Below, piece by piece: positions 53,611-64,000 of a DNA stretch of 64,000 nucleotides. The DNA lies in the NCBI GenBank assembly GCA_028554795.2, contig CM068839.1, forward strand, positions 45,524,940 through 45,588,939, read 5' to 3'. Under the pieces are notes generated by a model. That model worked only from the letters and a program-made list of their open reading frames with translations. It had not been told where the DNA came from and searched no databases. Source of the DNA: Sinohyriopsis cumingii. Taxonomy: Eukaryota; Mollusca; Bivalvia; Unionida; Unionidae. The position numbers and the translations under genes are program-made. The stretch's first letter is position 1. Each line of letters starts with the position of its first letter.

Positions 53611-55199
53611 AACTGGTTTAAGGAGAAAGAGTTTGTGATGAACGTAACTTTCATCTGTTGTAATTAAAACCGGTCGACAATTTCTATAAAATGTTATTAT
53701 AATGTAATATGTATGCCATCTTTATCTAATATACATGTCATCTTTATTTAACGTGCATGTCATCTTTATCAAATATATAGCATCTATTGCAACAAATGGT
53801 AAGTAAAAGCCGAAGAACGATAACAGATTTAAAATTGCATTTAATTCACTACTTGTTGGAACATGAACATTTATATGAAGAGAACATGGACACATAAAAA
53901 TCTTTAAAAGCAAACTATGAAAATGTCTTAGCTAAATGTGAAAAGAGAATTGCACATGTATCAGTTTCTAAATTTCATAAACCTTGGCAATGGCTTTAAA
54001 ATGTTGTTCAAAAATGCCTGAAAGCTCTATAAATGCTTTCTTTGTTCGCAGTTGCATATAGAACCTGAAATTTAAGGTCAAATGTTCCCTTTTAGTAAAT
54101 GCGTTACAATGCACGAATTAAAAATTTCCTCTCTGAAGCCGTATGTCTATATGCTGCTGTACGTTATCATACTAAATTGTTGATAAACTTCCTGATGTTA
54201 TTTTATCCAATATGTTTTATCTTTGATATAGTTTAAATTGTCACAAATTGAGACTTCAAAGGAAACACTATCAAACATTTATATCATTCTGTTCAAAGCA
54301 TGAACACATGTTCAGTTATAATTAGTTGTGACGTTTGATTTCGAGGAACTAAGGAAAATGTGTTAAATCTCGTTTACACTTGATACTTATTTAAAGACAT
54401 CCGATGTAATTTCTATTACCAACATTTAGTATTGTTTCATTTGCATTTGACTCTTTAATAATTTTCTAAGAACTGTGAATGTTTAGCAACATAATATATC
54501 CATCCCCATTAAGGTCTGCCCTCAGCCTTGCATACTAATTGTAAGAAACCGTTAGTCATCCCAATTCCCAATACTTCTCTCAATAATTCTTCTAAATATA
54601 TTTACATAAGAAATCATCCCTGACAAATGCGTGTACCTTTTAGCTACAGGTTAAAGTTATGATCGACAGCCCTATATCAATGTGATAAAAATTATAATTT
54701 TTTTTAAAGAAGTTTTAACAATACTAGTATAAATGTATACCAATATTAAAGTCTACCAGTATGAACGGTAACGTCTACCAGTATGAACGTCTACCCTCAG
54801 GAACAATATGCCATATGATCATTTGTCATTGATTAAATGACTACAAAAAAATAAAATGGCAGTGTGTACATACTTTGAATATAACATTTTCATCAATTTA
54901 TTGGAAATAGTGTGCGTCAAAAATTGCGCAGCAATTAAGCAATACACATTAGGAAATCATTTAAGCAATACACATTAGGAAATGCATCTTTTTATAGGTC
55001 ATTAATAGTATATTCTTTGCATGATGGTTTTGAAGAACATTCCTGATCGATACGTTTATTGTCTTGAGGATATTTTCTTGTTAAATCCAGACCAGCCAGC
55101 TGGTCAGTATTTGATATAAAATTAAATCACATGCATCAGATACGATGCGGCCTGTTGAAATCCTTGAAAATGTTTTGTCTTTCATTTTTAATTAATTTA
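53611..55199. other. Non-repetitive 3' flank of the BarH-like gene
   Basis: Unique AT-rich sequence, including the candidate poly(A) signals. No other gene was recognised. Confidence 0.55.
54897..55060 (-). terminator. Candidate poly(A) signals of the BarH-like gene
   Basis: AATAAA occurs on the minus strand at 55060-55055 and at 54902-54897, about 0.4 and 0.55 kb beyond the stop codon. Either would give a plausible 3' UTR that includes the small 18-bp array at 55.2-55.3 kb. AATAAA is frequent by chance in such AT-rich sequence. Confidence 0.35.
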
Positions 55200-55325
55200 C
55201 ATTGGACACTTTCCTATAATTGGACTCTTTCCTATAATAGGACTCTTTCCTATAATTGAACTCTTTCCTATAATTGGACACTTTCCTGTATTTGGACACT
55301 TTCCTGTAATTGGACACTTTTTCTC
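55200..55325. repeat. ~18-bp tandem array, probably in the BarH 3' UTR
   Basis: About seven units of GGACTCTTTCCTATAATT and variants. It lies 130-250 bp beyond the stop codon and so may be transcribed. Confidence 0.85.
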
Positions 55326-55451
55326 TTGCAACTTTAAATCGTTCACGGCTTACGTTCTTGTAGTTTCTTCTTGTATCTGTTCTAACTTTCGACTGAAGTT
55401 CCTACTTCCTTTCCCTTACGGAAGACAATGCAACAGTTCCGTTACAGATTT

Positions 55452-55704
55452 TCAAAGTGGGGGCGCTAGATGACTCATGCCGGGTATATACATTCGAGGA
55501 ACCAAATGACGATGGGAAGAAAGTGGAGATGTTCCGTGCCGGTAGTACAAACTGTCGATGTTTGAGAGTAAATTGTGCGAAGATGAGTGGGGTACGTATG
55601 AACTCCAATATGGACTGGGTTGCAACATTCGGTGCATGCTTGCGTAGCTTCCAGCTTCTGCCAATAGCTCGAGACCCACTGCCGTCTGACGCTTCCATTT
55701 GGTT
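55452..55704 (-). CDS. BarH: BarH-like gene, coding exon 3 (end of homeodomain and C-terminus)
   Basis: The acceptor is a pyrimidine-rich tract ending CCAATTCCAG. The first exon base (55704) completes Arg53 of the homeodomain. The exon continues [20 protein letters not shown] and ends [17 protein letters not shown] with a TGA at 55454-55452. The GLELLAEAG block directly after the homeodomain and the LVPR...IPG block near the end are what I expect of BARHL C-termini. In place of the Ala/Ser-rich stretch of vertebrates it has a short Ser/His/Tyr-rich segment. The phase joins exactly to exon 2, which confirms the two belong to one gene across a 4.3-kb intron. Confidence 0.93.
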
Positions 55705-57991
55705 CTGGAATTGGACAGACAGATTTAATATAATTTGGTTCTACATAACGCATAAACATATGTGATAGACATGATAATTGAAGATTTCCGTAGTTTTCAA
55801 AGAATTACTGAGAATGTTCCAGTTTCTTATTTTTATGGACTGATGTAAAGAATCATATTTTGACTAGATACATATTTTGCTATTTTATATTGCATACAGT
55901 ATCACAGTTATAATATACATGACCATATGCATATTGTACTGTTTTGTATTGCATAGTTACAATTTGTTTGACTAGATGCATATTGTACTGTTTTGTATTG
56001 CATAGTTATAATTTGTTTGACTAGATGCATATTGTACTGTTTTGTATTGCATAGTTACAATTTGTTTGACTAGATGCATATTGTACTGTTTTCCATTGCA
56101 TAGTTATAATTTGTTTGACTAGATGCATCTTGTACTGTTTTGTATTGCATAGTTATAATTTGTTTGACTAGATGCATATTGTACTGTTTCGTATTGCAGT
56201 TATAATTTGTATGACTAGATTCATATTGTACTGTTTTGTATTGCATAGTTATAATTTGTTTGACTAGATGCATCTTGTACTGTTTTGTATTGCATAGTTA
56301 TAATTTGTTTGACTAGATGCATATTGTACTGTTTTGTATTGCATAGTTACAATTTGTTTGACTAGATGCATATTGTACTGTTTTGCATTGCATATTTATA
56401 ATTTGTTTGACTAGATGCATCTTGTACTGTTTTGTATTGCATAGTTAAAATTTGTTTGACTAGATGCATATTGTACTGTTTTCTATTGCATAGTTACAAT
56501 TTGTTTGACTAGATGCATATTGTACTGTTTCGTATTGCATAGTTATAATTTGTATGACTAGATTCATATTGTACTGTTTTGTATTGCATAGTTATAATTT
56601 GTTTGACTAGATGCATATTGTACTGTTTTGTATTGCATAGTTACAATTTGTATGCCTAGATGCATATTGTACTGTTTTGTATTCCATAGTTCTAAAATGT
56701 ATGACTATATACATATTGTACAATATTGTATTGCATAGTTATAATTTGTATGCCTAGATGCATTTTGTATTGCATAGTTATGATTTGTACGACTAGATGC
56801 ATATTGTACTGTTTCGTATTACATAGTTATAATTTGTATGACTATATGCATATTGTACTGTTTTGTGATGCATAGTTCTAAAATGTATGACTTGATGCAT
56901 ATTGTAGTGTTTTGTATTGCATAGTTATAATTTATATGACTAGATATATATTGTACATTTTTGTATTGCATAGTTATAATTTGTAAGACTAGATGCATAT
57001 TGTACTGTTTTATTTTGAATACTTATAGATCGTTTGAATCCTTGGTTGTTGGTGTTGCAATAACACGTTCACAAACAAACATCCACACATACAGACAACT
57101 ATATATACTTACACTTACAGATTGATATATCTACTTACACACACATACAGACAACTATATATACTTACACTTACAGATTGCTATATCTACTTACACACAC
57201 ATAAAGACAACTATATATACTTATACTTACAGATTGCTATATCTACTTACACACACATACAGACAACAATATATACTTACACTTACAGATTGCTATATCT
57301 ACTTACACACACATAAAGACAACTATATATACTTATACTTACAGATTGCTATATATATACTTACACTTACAGATTGCTATATATATATACTTACACTTAC
57401 AGATTGCTATATCTACTTACACACACATACAGACAGCTATATATACTTATACTTGCAGATTGCTATATCTACTTACACACACATACAGACAGCTATATAT
57501 ACTTATACTTGCAGATTGTTATATCTACTTACACACACATACAGACAACTATATATACTTACACTTACAGATTGCTATATGTACTTACACACACATAAAG
57601 ACAACTAAATCTACTTACACACACATAAAGACAACTAGATCTACTTACACACACATAAAGACAACTAAATCTACTTACACACATATATAGACAACTAGAT
57701 CTACTTACACACACATAAAGACAACTAAATCTACTTACACACATAAAGACAACTAGATCTACTTACACACACATAAAGACAACTAAATCTACTTACACAC
57801 ACATAAAGACAACTAGATCTACTTACACACACATAAAGACAGCTAGATCTACTTACACACACATAAAGACAACTAAATCTACAATATATACACCAACAGT
57901 GCAAAACGTGATATCCCTGGATCCTATGAAAATTAGAATTTCTTATATATCTTGTACCAAGTAATAATAGCATGATCCCTTTTTATACTAC

Positions 57992-58031
<40 letters not shown>

Positions 58032-60279
58032 TTGCTGATGTGCCACACATGATGGCATTGTATTTTTTCCCTCCATTGTATAATGCTTTTCTCTTGTTCA
58101 AGTGACTTTTAAAGTTTACATTTTACATTGTTGTGTCCTAGTTGCATATTTTAAGACAGTAATATTTGTCTTTACATATTTGTGTCCTAGTTGCATAATT
58201 TAAGTCAAGAATATTATTTTACATTTGTGTCATAGTTCCATAATTTAAGTCAGCCTATGCGATTCATGTCATATAAATATATATATAACATTTAGTAAAA
58301 AATGACTATTGACTCAATATGAAACGCGCTGGTGCAATCTGAATGGACAAAGAAATGAAACACTTTGGTGCAATCGGAGTGGACAAAGCTCGTTTTCAAA
58401 ATCCACGTTTGACTTAGATGTTCTTCTGGTACATTGCCTGCTTTACCTGCGATTATGTTTCTTTCATGTTAATTAAAACTAACATAAACCCAAAATGCCC
58501 ATCTGGTGTCCTGATATCTGTGATATATCAAGCAGAATTAATGACAAAAATTTTCACACCATATGTTTGAAAGACAGGTAATCCTCAAGGAGCAATCATA
58601 ATGATGGTTTTATCGGCAATTCCCCGAGGCAGCGTGAGATAAATTACTCAGTTAAAAATTGATCTTTCGCTTTTCATTACCTGTGCCTGTGGGATCTGAT
58701 AAAATGCTTTATAATTATCGCCATGTTTTTTAGTAGCAGATATTAAAATTCAATGTGATATGACATTGCATGATGGAGAGGCCAAACCTTAGTTTGTTTT
58801 CTATAATTACACGATGGAAAGGTCAAACATGAGTTCTGTTTTCTACAATAAATAACTTGATTAAAATAATCATTTGAACAATTTATATAATCCGATTACA
58901 AGTAGTGAAGAGGTACGAGATGTTGCAAAGGTCAATGCAACCTTGATGTCATATTTCATACGCTAACACCTCATGTCAGAGAAATATGGAAGAAAGATAT
59001 AATATACAGCAACCATCACCTTAAATTTGTGGCTTGCATAGCTTTATTGTCCAAACTGTTCAACTTATAACAAAATATGAGCTCAGAAATGATCATTAGA
59101 AAGAATTAATTAAAAAGTAGTAATTCAGTATAATATGATACTGCACGATGGCGAGGCCAAACCCTAGTCAGAAAACATGAATTTTATACCAAGCCATAAT
59201 CCTAAATATTTTTGGCAAGCAAAATAGTTTTGTGCTAAAAAATAGTGTGATTTTATCGCACAGTAACATTTCGGCGGGAAGTTCTGGACATTCTTTTTTC
59301 GTGGAATCGTTTGTTAATGTGAGTCTTATCATATATATCCTTACATATGCAAATCAGGAATCTGCAATGTGTCTACAATTAATTATAACTGTATTATAAG
59401 AGACCGATGTTTGGTTCCATGTTATGTGTCTATAATTAATTATAACTGTATTATAAGTGACCAATTCTTGGAGTTTGTTATGTGTCTATAATTATTTATA
59501 CCTGTAATATAAGAGACCGATGTTTGGTGCCTGTTATGTGTCTATAAGTAATTATAACTGCGTCATAAGAGACCAATGCTTGGATTATGTTATGTGTATA
59601 TAATTAACTATAACTGTATTATAAGTGACCAATGCTTGGAGTTTGTTATGTGTCTATAATTATTTATACCTGTATTATAAGAGACCGATGTTTGGAGTCT
59701 GTAATGTGTGTATAATTAATTATAACTATATTATAAGAGACCGATGTTTGGTGTCTGTTATGTGTGTATAATTAATTATAACTATATTATAAGAGACCGA
59801 TGTTTGGTGTCTGTTATGTGTGTATAATTAATTATAACTATATTATAAGAGATCGATGTTTGGTGTCTGTTATGTGTGTATAATTAGTTATAACTATATT
59901 ATAAGAGACCGATGTTTGGTGTCTGTTATGTGTGTATAATTAATTATATTATAAGAGACCGATGTTTGGTGTCTGTTATGTGTGTATAATTAATTATAAC
60001 TGTATTCTAGAGGACTAATGCTTACCTTCTGTTCTGGTACCACGTCTTCACTTGTGTGTCCGTTAAATTCAGTTTCGCAGCAAGCTCCATGCGATCCTGG
60101 ACACTGAGGTACTTCTGTCTTTCGAAAGTCTTTTCTAAACTGTTTAGCTGATGGTCGGTAAAAGCAGTTCTTGCCTTTCGTGGTTTTTTGCATTTCGATG
60201 ATAAATGTGAAGTATTGGCATCCGGAGATACAGAACTTGCTTCATCTTCTGTAAGATAAGAAAGTAATTGAAGTTATTG

Positions 60280-60354
<75 letters not shown>

Positions 60355-63300
60355 GGGTCTATTAATATTAATTCTATTAGTCTATCCTTATTAACCTTTC
60401 TCAGCATAATGTTTTATAGCATTTTTCAGATTTTCCAGCTACTGCTGTGGAAAATATAACAGTTATATTGTCTCTTTAAATATAATTTACCTACATTCAA
60501 ATCTTGTATACTTAAAACAAGTTAGATAGTGATCTTCGCTCCATATAGAATAATATTGTGTACTAAACCAGTTATAGCAAAGTTCCAAACGCTGATTTCT
60601 ATCATCATACATTTCAATTTACTTGACAGAGATATTTTATATTTGGAGGTTGGGAACATAGTAGCATGATAAAGCCCTGGGAAAAATGGGAAAATAACAG
60701 CAGATAAAAGTCTACCTTCAAACACATAGTCAACAAAAAAGTCCAAACCAAAAAATGGTTAAATAACAGTACATAAAATGTACACCTTCCCAAATATTCA
60801 ACAGAAAAGTCCAAATGAAAAATGGAACATATTTACTTTAAAATAAGGTGAACTGGTTACGACGTCTTTCAAACAACAATGTCAATGCGCTGTTTCGTCA
60901 CAGGACACGGTACAGCATATAACATGTATTTATAACTTCTCAATACAGTTGCATCTTTGTTAACTCACACTTACTTTCATGCACTTCAATTTTGTGTCAT
61001 ACCTTTCGTCAGTTTCTTCAAAGTTTTATTTGTAAAATTTAAGCCACCTTGAAAATAATTGACCATGAAATTTCAATAGTCTTCGTAGCTTGACATAATG
61101 TAACTCATATTTCCAGCGGGATGTGTTGTATTGTTGTTTACTAACTTATCAGTTAACTCACATATTCTTGAACACCAATGACTTATTCTTCAAAGTGGTT
61201 TGCGATAAAGTAACAAATCTCTTGTCATTGTTATGTTAATCTTGTGTTGAAAATCGTATACAGGTTTAAGACTGTTCTGTGACTATTGTTAACAGTCATA
61301 CATTTCAATGTATCTGTTACAACAGCGCCTAATGACATTGTCACCATGCTTTTCATGGTCATCACCCGTGGAAATGTTTCCTAATCTTGAGTTAGAAGGG
61401 TTAAACAATTTTAAATCGATATAAGTTATCACTCAATCAGAGTTTTGCAAGTTCATAATATCCCACTAACAATCGAATGGACCTGCAATTCAGATTTGTT
61501 AATATGGAGCGTTGGATAAGAATCTTCTTTTGTTTCAATTATTGCAAAGACATAACTTGAAACTTCAGTAATCACTGCATCGATCAGAGCGGCCTTGCAA
61601 CCACACAGATAGGGTGACGATACGAATGAGAGATTTCCATTAGAAGGTATAGCAACAACATTTCAAGAAGAATGAAGGATGACTCTGAGAGATGTGTTGA
61701 AACAAAGAACACGATGCTATCGCAGGAATTCTTCGATTAAAGTACACTATATATTGTGTACATTTTACAGAGCTTTACGACCATAAAACTGCTCCAGAGG
61801 TACGATCTGTCGTCGCCAGAAAGGGTCACAAATCAATGATCCTAAATGTGATAGAGGCGGGCTCAGTAACATCACTTGTATTGTACTAAACTAGAAGTAT
61901 GTTACAGCTCTCTATCAGTGTAATTAATACTAATGAGCTACGATTTTGTTACCTGCTTCCTCCATAAATTTGTTATTGGATATGAACAAGATGACGTTTC
62001 GATACAGAACAGTGGAAGGAATTGATTGCAAAGATGGTTTTTGAAACAGATACACACTACATTGTCTTCTGCTGCCGTAATGGTTACGTCTGTTCGTTCC
62101 TGGAGCAATGGATTCATGGCAAAAGAAAATTGTATCTAAAGTGTAAAACTTGATGTAAATGATTAGCGTTAAAAAAAATGTTGAATGTGTGTAAAACAAA
62201 GAAAGATGACACAAATGTACACATGTATACACCCCAAATAAAAACACAAATCAGAGCATGTACAAACCAAGAAGAAAAAAGCTGAATAAGTACAAAACCT
62301 AGAAATATAAGACAAAATCAAAAACTCCCAAAATAAAGCAAAGATCACATAAAAGTCATCGATTCGAAATTGTTGCCGCGCATAAATATTACGGTGTATG
62401 GGACGATTTGCAAGTGTATTGTTTTCTAGTCCTACAAACTTCATATAGTTAATTGTCCTGAAAACTATACACAGGTCATAATCGTACACACTCTTTAGTG
62501 ACTTGCATATAGTTTATGAAGACTTTTATATTATGATTATTACGTAGCTGACATTAGGTATGCAAACATTTGTACATTTATTTCGTATAAGTAGCTGTAA
62601 TTTTATCATATAAACAATTAAGATACACGTGTGCAGTGTTTGCTTACAATTTTGCCGAGTATGTAAGTATGTATTGTATCTGTTTTATAACAAAAATATA
62701 AAACAAGGATAAAAACTAATCTGGCTTTGGATAGCTAAATAACAACAAATTAAAAATTACTAAGGAAATTCGATTTCTGAACAAAGCATTTATTTCAGTT
62801 AACAAAAAGACATGTTGTTCACTTAAATTGCATCTTAAATCTGCAATAAAGAAAACATACATACTTACACATACATACATACACATACACACATACATAT
62901 ATACATACATACATACATACATACATACATACAGACAGACAGACAGACAGGCATGGGCATAACGCCTGACACTGATAGATGTTCAGATTTCTACATGTTA
63001 TAACTTACCGTCATCTGAATATGCTGGTGACGAACTTCTGCTCCTTGTCTTGTTTTGTAACTCATGAGAAGAATATCTAGGATTTCTGTTGCATGAATTG
63101 AATTCTTCATCTTTAGCACTGTCTTTGTCTTTATTTCCCAATATGTCAGTGATTAGAAACGATGGTTTTGCACTATATTTAGAATTACAGTGTGACATTA
63201 TGACATCCCTCTTATCGGCAAAATCTTTTTTCAACTTGTTGCTGTGCATTCGTGATTTATCCGCTTCCTTATACTTTGTGACGTTGTCTAGTTTACAGCC

Positions 63301-63474
63301 AACCTTTGTATCCTCAAAATCATTTTCAATGTCCACATGTTCATCACCTTCAGAAAGCATACGTGATTCTTCAGGAGTCATGTTCGCATTTGTCGAATTT
63401 CTTGGATTTTGAATCATTGTATTGCTTTTGTTTTTCCACTCTTTGTATTGAATATCGCCCTTGGCTTGACACAT
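55452..63474 (-). CDS. BarH: BarH-like homeobox transcription factor, three coding exons
   Basis: Spliced coding sequence: 63474-63009, 60248-60026, 55704-55452 (minus strand). The total is 942 nt, encoding 313 aa and a TGA stop. Intron 1 is phase 1 and intron 2 is phase 2; both have GT-AG borders. The order along the protein is a Lys/Asp/Asn/Ser-rich N-terminus, a FIL-type motif (SFLITDILG, residues 105-113), an acidic Ser-rich linker, a homeodomain at residues 178-237, and a C-terminal block beginning [13 protein letters not shown]. Homeodomain landmarks Phe8, Leu16, Phe20, Trp48, Asn51 and Arg53 are present, and position 49 is Tyr (WYQNRR), which is typical of BarH proteins. Family knowledge: BarH/BARHL proteins are nuclear sequence-specific transcription factors in neural and sensory development, and the FIL motif resembles Groucho-binding EH1 motifs. 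The length and three-exon layout match vertebrate BARHL1 (about 327 aa). The start is the least certain part, because an unseen upstream exon is possible. Confidence 0.93.
55870..57020. repeat. 49-bp tandem array in BarH intron 2
   Basis: About 23 units with GTTTGACTAGATGCATATTG, TACTGTTTTGTATTGCATAG and TTATAATTT. The middle is uniform and the edges diverged. Confidence 0.93.
57080..57890. repeat. 56-bp to 30-bp tandem array in BarH intron 2
   Basis: The left part has units of about 56 bp (ACTTACACACACATACAGAC with ACTTACACTTACAGATTGCT). The right part has 30-bp units (TCTACTTACACACACATAAA). The words are shared, so one form probably arose from the other. Confidence 0.92.
59365..60010. repeat. 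56-bp tandem array abutting the homeobox exon
   Basis: About 12 units with GTATAATTAATTATAACTAT and ATAAGAGACCGATGTTTGGT. It ends at the exon 2 splice donor, and its last partial unit is continuous with the donor region. Most units hold overlapping TAATTA words. Confidence 0.93.
60026..60248 (-). CDS. BarH: BarH-like gene, coding exon 2 (most of the homeodomain)
   Basis: This 223-bp exon is bounded by an acceptor (CTTATCTTACAG, ending at 60249) and a donor (AG|GTAAGC, intron from 60025). It encodes an acidic Ser-rich linker and then homeodomain residues 1-52 plus two bases of codon 53. Readable pieces are [32 protein letters not shown] and [10 protein letters not shown]. These match the BarH class closely, including Tyr at position 49 of the recognition helix instead of the usual Phe. 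The intron falls between bases 2 and 3 of the Arg53 codon. A 56-bp tandem array runs up to the donor, and a (TA)n tract lies about 30 bp beyond the acceptor. Confidence 0.95.
60278..60351. repeat. (TA)n microsatellite next to the exon 2 acceptor
   Basis: About 37 TA units, beginning some 30 bp upstream (minus-strand sense) of the BarH exon 2 acceptor. Confidence 0.95.
62855..62950. repeat. (CATA)n/(GACA)n microsatellite
   Basis: Tetranucleotide tracts in intron 1, about 60 bp from the exon 1 donor. Confidence 0.92.
63009..63474 (-). CDS. BarH: BarH-like gene, coding exon 1 (N-terminus with FIL motif)
   Basis: This exon encodes residues 1-155 plus the first base of codon 156. The ATG at 63474-63472 is the first in frame, with an in-frame TAA one codon upstream (TAA CAA ATG), so the open frame cannot extend further without splicing. 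The protein is hydrophilic and rich in Lys, Asp, Asn and Ser. Residues 105-113 read SFLITDILG, which is the FIL-type repressor motif of BarH proteins. The exon ends [12 protein letters not shown] before a strong donor (G|GTAAGT, intron from 63008). Only one FIL motif is visible, while vertebrate BARHL proteins carry two. Either the lineage kept one, or an upstream exon holds the other. Confidence 0.85.
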
Positions 63475-63908
63475 TTGTTATCTGTCCTTCTGCAGCTTTT
63501 CTGTCTTCGCGTCCTTGCGCCTTTCTTTTACTTTAATTTCAGAATGAGAATTATCTGTCCATTCATTATACCTAACAGTATCTAACACCTTGTATCTATT
63601 TTCGCAGTTTATTTTGTTTCTGTGTTTCTTGAAGTTAAAATGTATTCAGATTTAATGCACTGATCGCACTTTGCTGCTGTTCACTACCAGACACGGAATA
63701 TCTATCCGATCATGAAATAATTGTTTTATGCAAATTATTTCATACATCCACCAAATGAATAGGAAGCGAGCAAAAGCTATCCTCGCTGATTTTCAAGACG
63801 AGCTTGACAATCTGAAATGTGTTGACAAAGTGTTTAACATAATACATATGTTTGTTTCCTTTCTGAAGATGGCAAGCCACTTAACTGAAACGTGGGTAGC
63901 GTTCTTCC

Positions 63909-63916
63909 GTTTTATA
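63909..63916 (-). promoter_or_regulatory. Candidate TATA box upstream of the BarH-like gene
   Basis: The minus strand reads TATAAAAC here. If used, transcription would start near 63880, leaving a 5' leader of about 400 nt before the ATG at 63474. That leader shows no other recognisable motif. A single TATA-like octamer in AT-rich DNA is weak evidence. Confidence 0.3.
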
Positions 63917-64000
63917 CTCTGACATCGTCCTTGGATTTGCAGTCCTTATTGACTCCAGAAATGATAATGACAGTGATAATGATTTACTTGCAAATTACAT

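Larger units (their letters stand above)
55705..60025 (-). other. Intron 2 of the BarH-like gene
   Basis: This 4.3-kb phase 2 intron splits homeodomain codon 53. It contains three tandem arrays (49 bp, mixed 56/30 bp, and 56 bp) and an (ATT)n tract near 57988-58030. About 1.3 kb of non-repetitive sequence (58031-59360) separates them; I see no exon in it. Confidence 0.88.
60249..63008 (-). other. Intron 1 of the BarH-like gene
   Basis: This 2.76-kb phase 1 intron has GT-AG borders. Next to the donor lie (CATA)n and (GACA)n tracts (about 62855-62950), and next to the acceptor a (TA)n tract (about 60278-60351). The remaining 2.5 kb (60352-62850) is unique AT-rich sequence. I see no exon or recognisable repeat in it; its short open frames are not supported. 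Confidence 0.85.

Noticed and set aside
55457-55765. Plus-strand 102-codon open frame and other minus-strand frames
   Set aside because: These are shadows of BarH exon 3; only the frame joining in phase to the homeodomain exon makes sense.

Overview
This is eukaryotic, AT-rich, intron-containing DNA, almost certainly from a mollusc or close lophotrochozoan. Three things point there: tRNA-headed SINEs whose central and tail sequences resemble families I know from gastropod and bivalve genomes, two decayed non-LTR retrotransposons of invertebrate type, and an invertebrate BarH-class homeobox gene. The species cannot be named from the sequence. No prokaryotic features, organelle genes, rRNA genes or CRISPR arrays were seen.

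The one convincing protein-coding gene lies at the right end on the minus strand. It is a BarH-like (BARHL/B-H) homeobox gene with three coding exons: 63474-63009, 60248-60026 and 55704-55452. Joined, they give 942 nt, or 313 codons plus stop. Both introns have GT-AG borders and matching phases. The product carries a FIL-type motif, a homeodomain with the BarH hallmark Tyr at position 49, and the BarH C-terminal segment. A TATA-like box lies about 430 bp upstream of the ATG, and possible poly(A) signals lie 0.4-0.55 kb beyond the stop.

Layout: 0.5-2.0 kb is a decayed LINE on the minus strand. A SINE fragment lies at 2.6-2.8 kb. From 3.8 to 30.1 kb the window is almost a chain of unrelated tandem arrays. 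The largest is a 45-bp satellite (4.97-15.39 kb) and the next a 33-bp satellite (19.79-24.51 kb). SINEs sit between the arrays at 17.0 and 18.3 kb. From 31 to 35 kb there are simple repeats and a 26-bp array split by an inserted retroposon of about 0.9 kb. From 36.1 to 39.6 kb there is a second decayed LINE (endonuclease plus reverse transcriptase, minus strand), itself interrupted by a SINE. A 27-bp array (39.7-40.3 kb) and a 4.6-kb 28-bp satellite (41.0-45.6 kb) follow. From 46 to 55 kb there is unique sequence with smaller arrays. From 55.4 to 64 kb is the BarH gene, whose introns hold three tandem arrays and (TA)n/(CATA)n tracts.

Most long open frames here are by-products of arrays whose period is a multiple of three (45, 33, 27, 24 bp): they stay open in several frames on both strands and are not genes. 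The most interesting structures are the BarH gene, the intronic 56-bp array that seems to have grown from its exon 2 splice-donor boundary and repeats TAATTA cores, the higher-order duplications inside the satellites, the inverted unit capping the 28-bp satellite, and the nested insertions.
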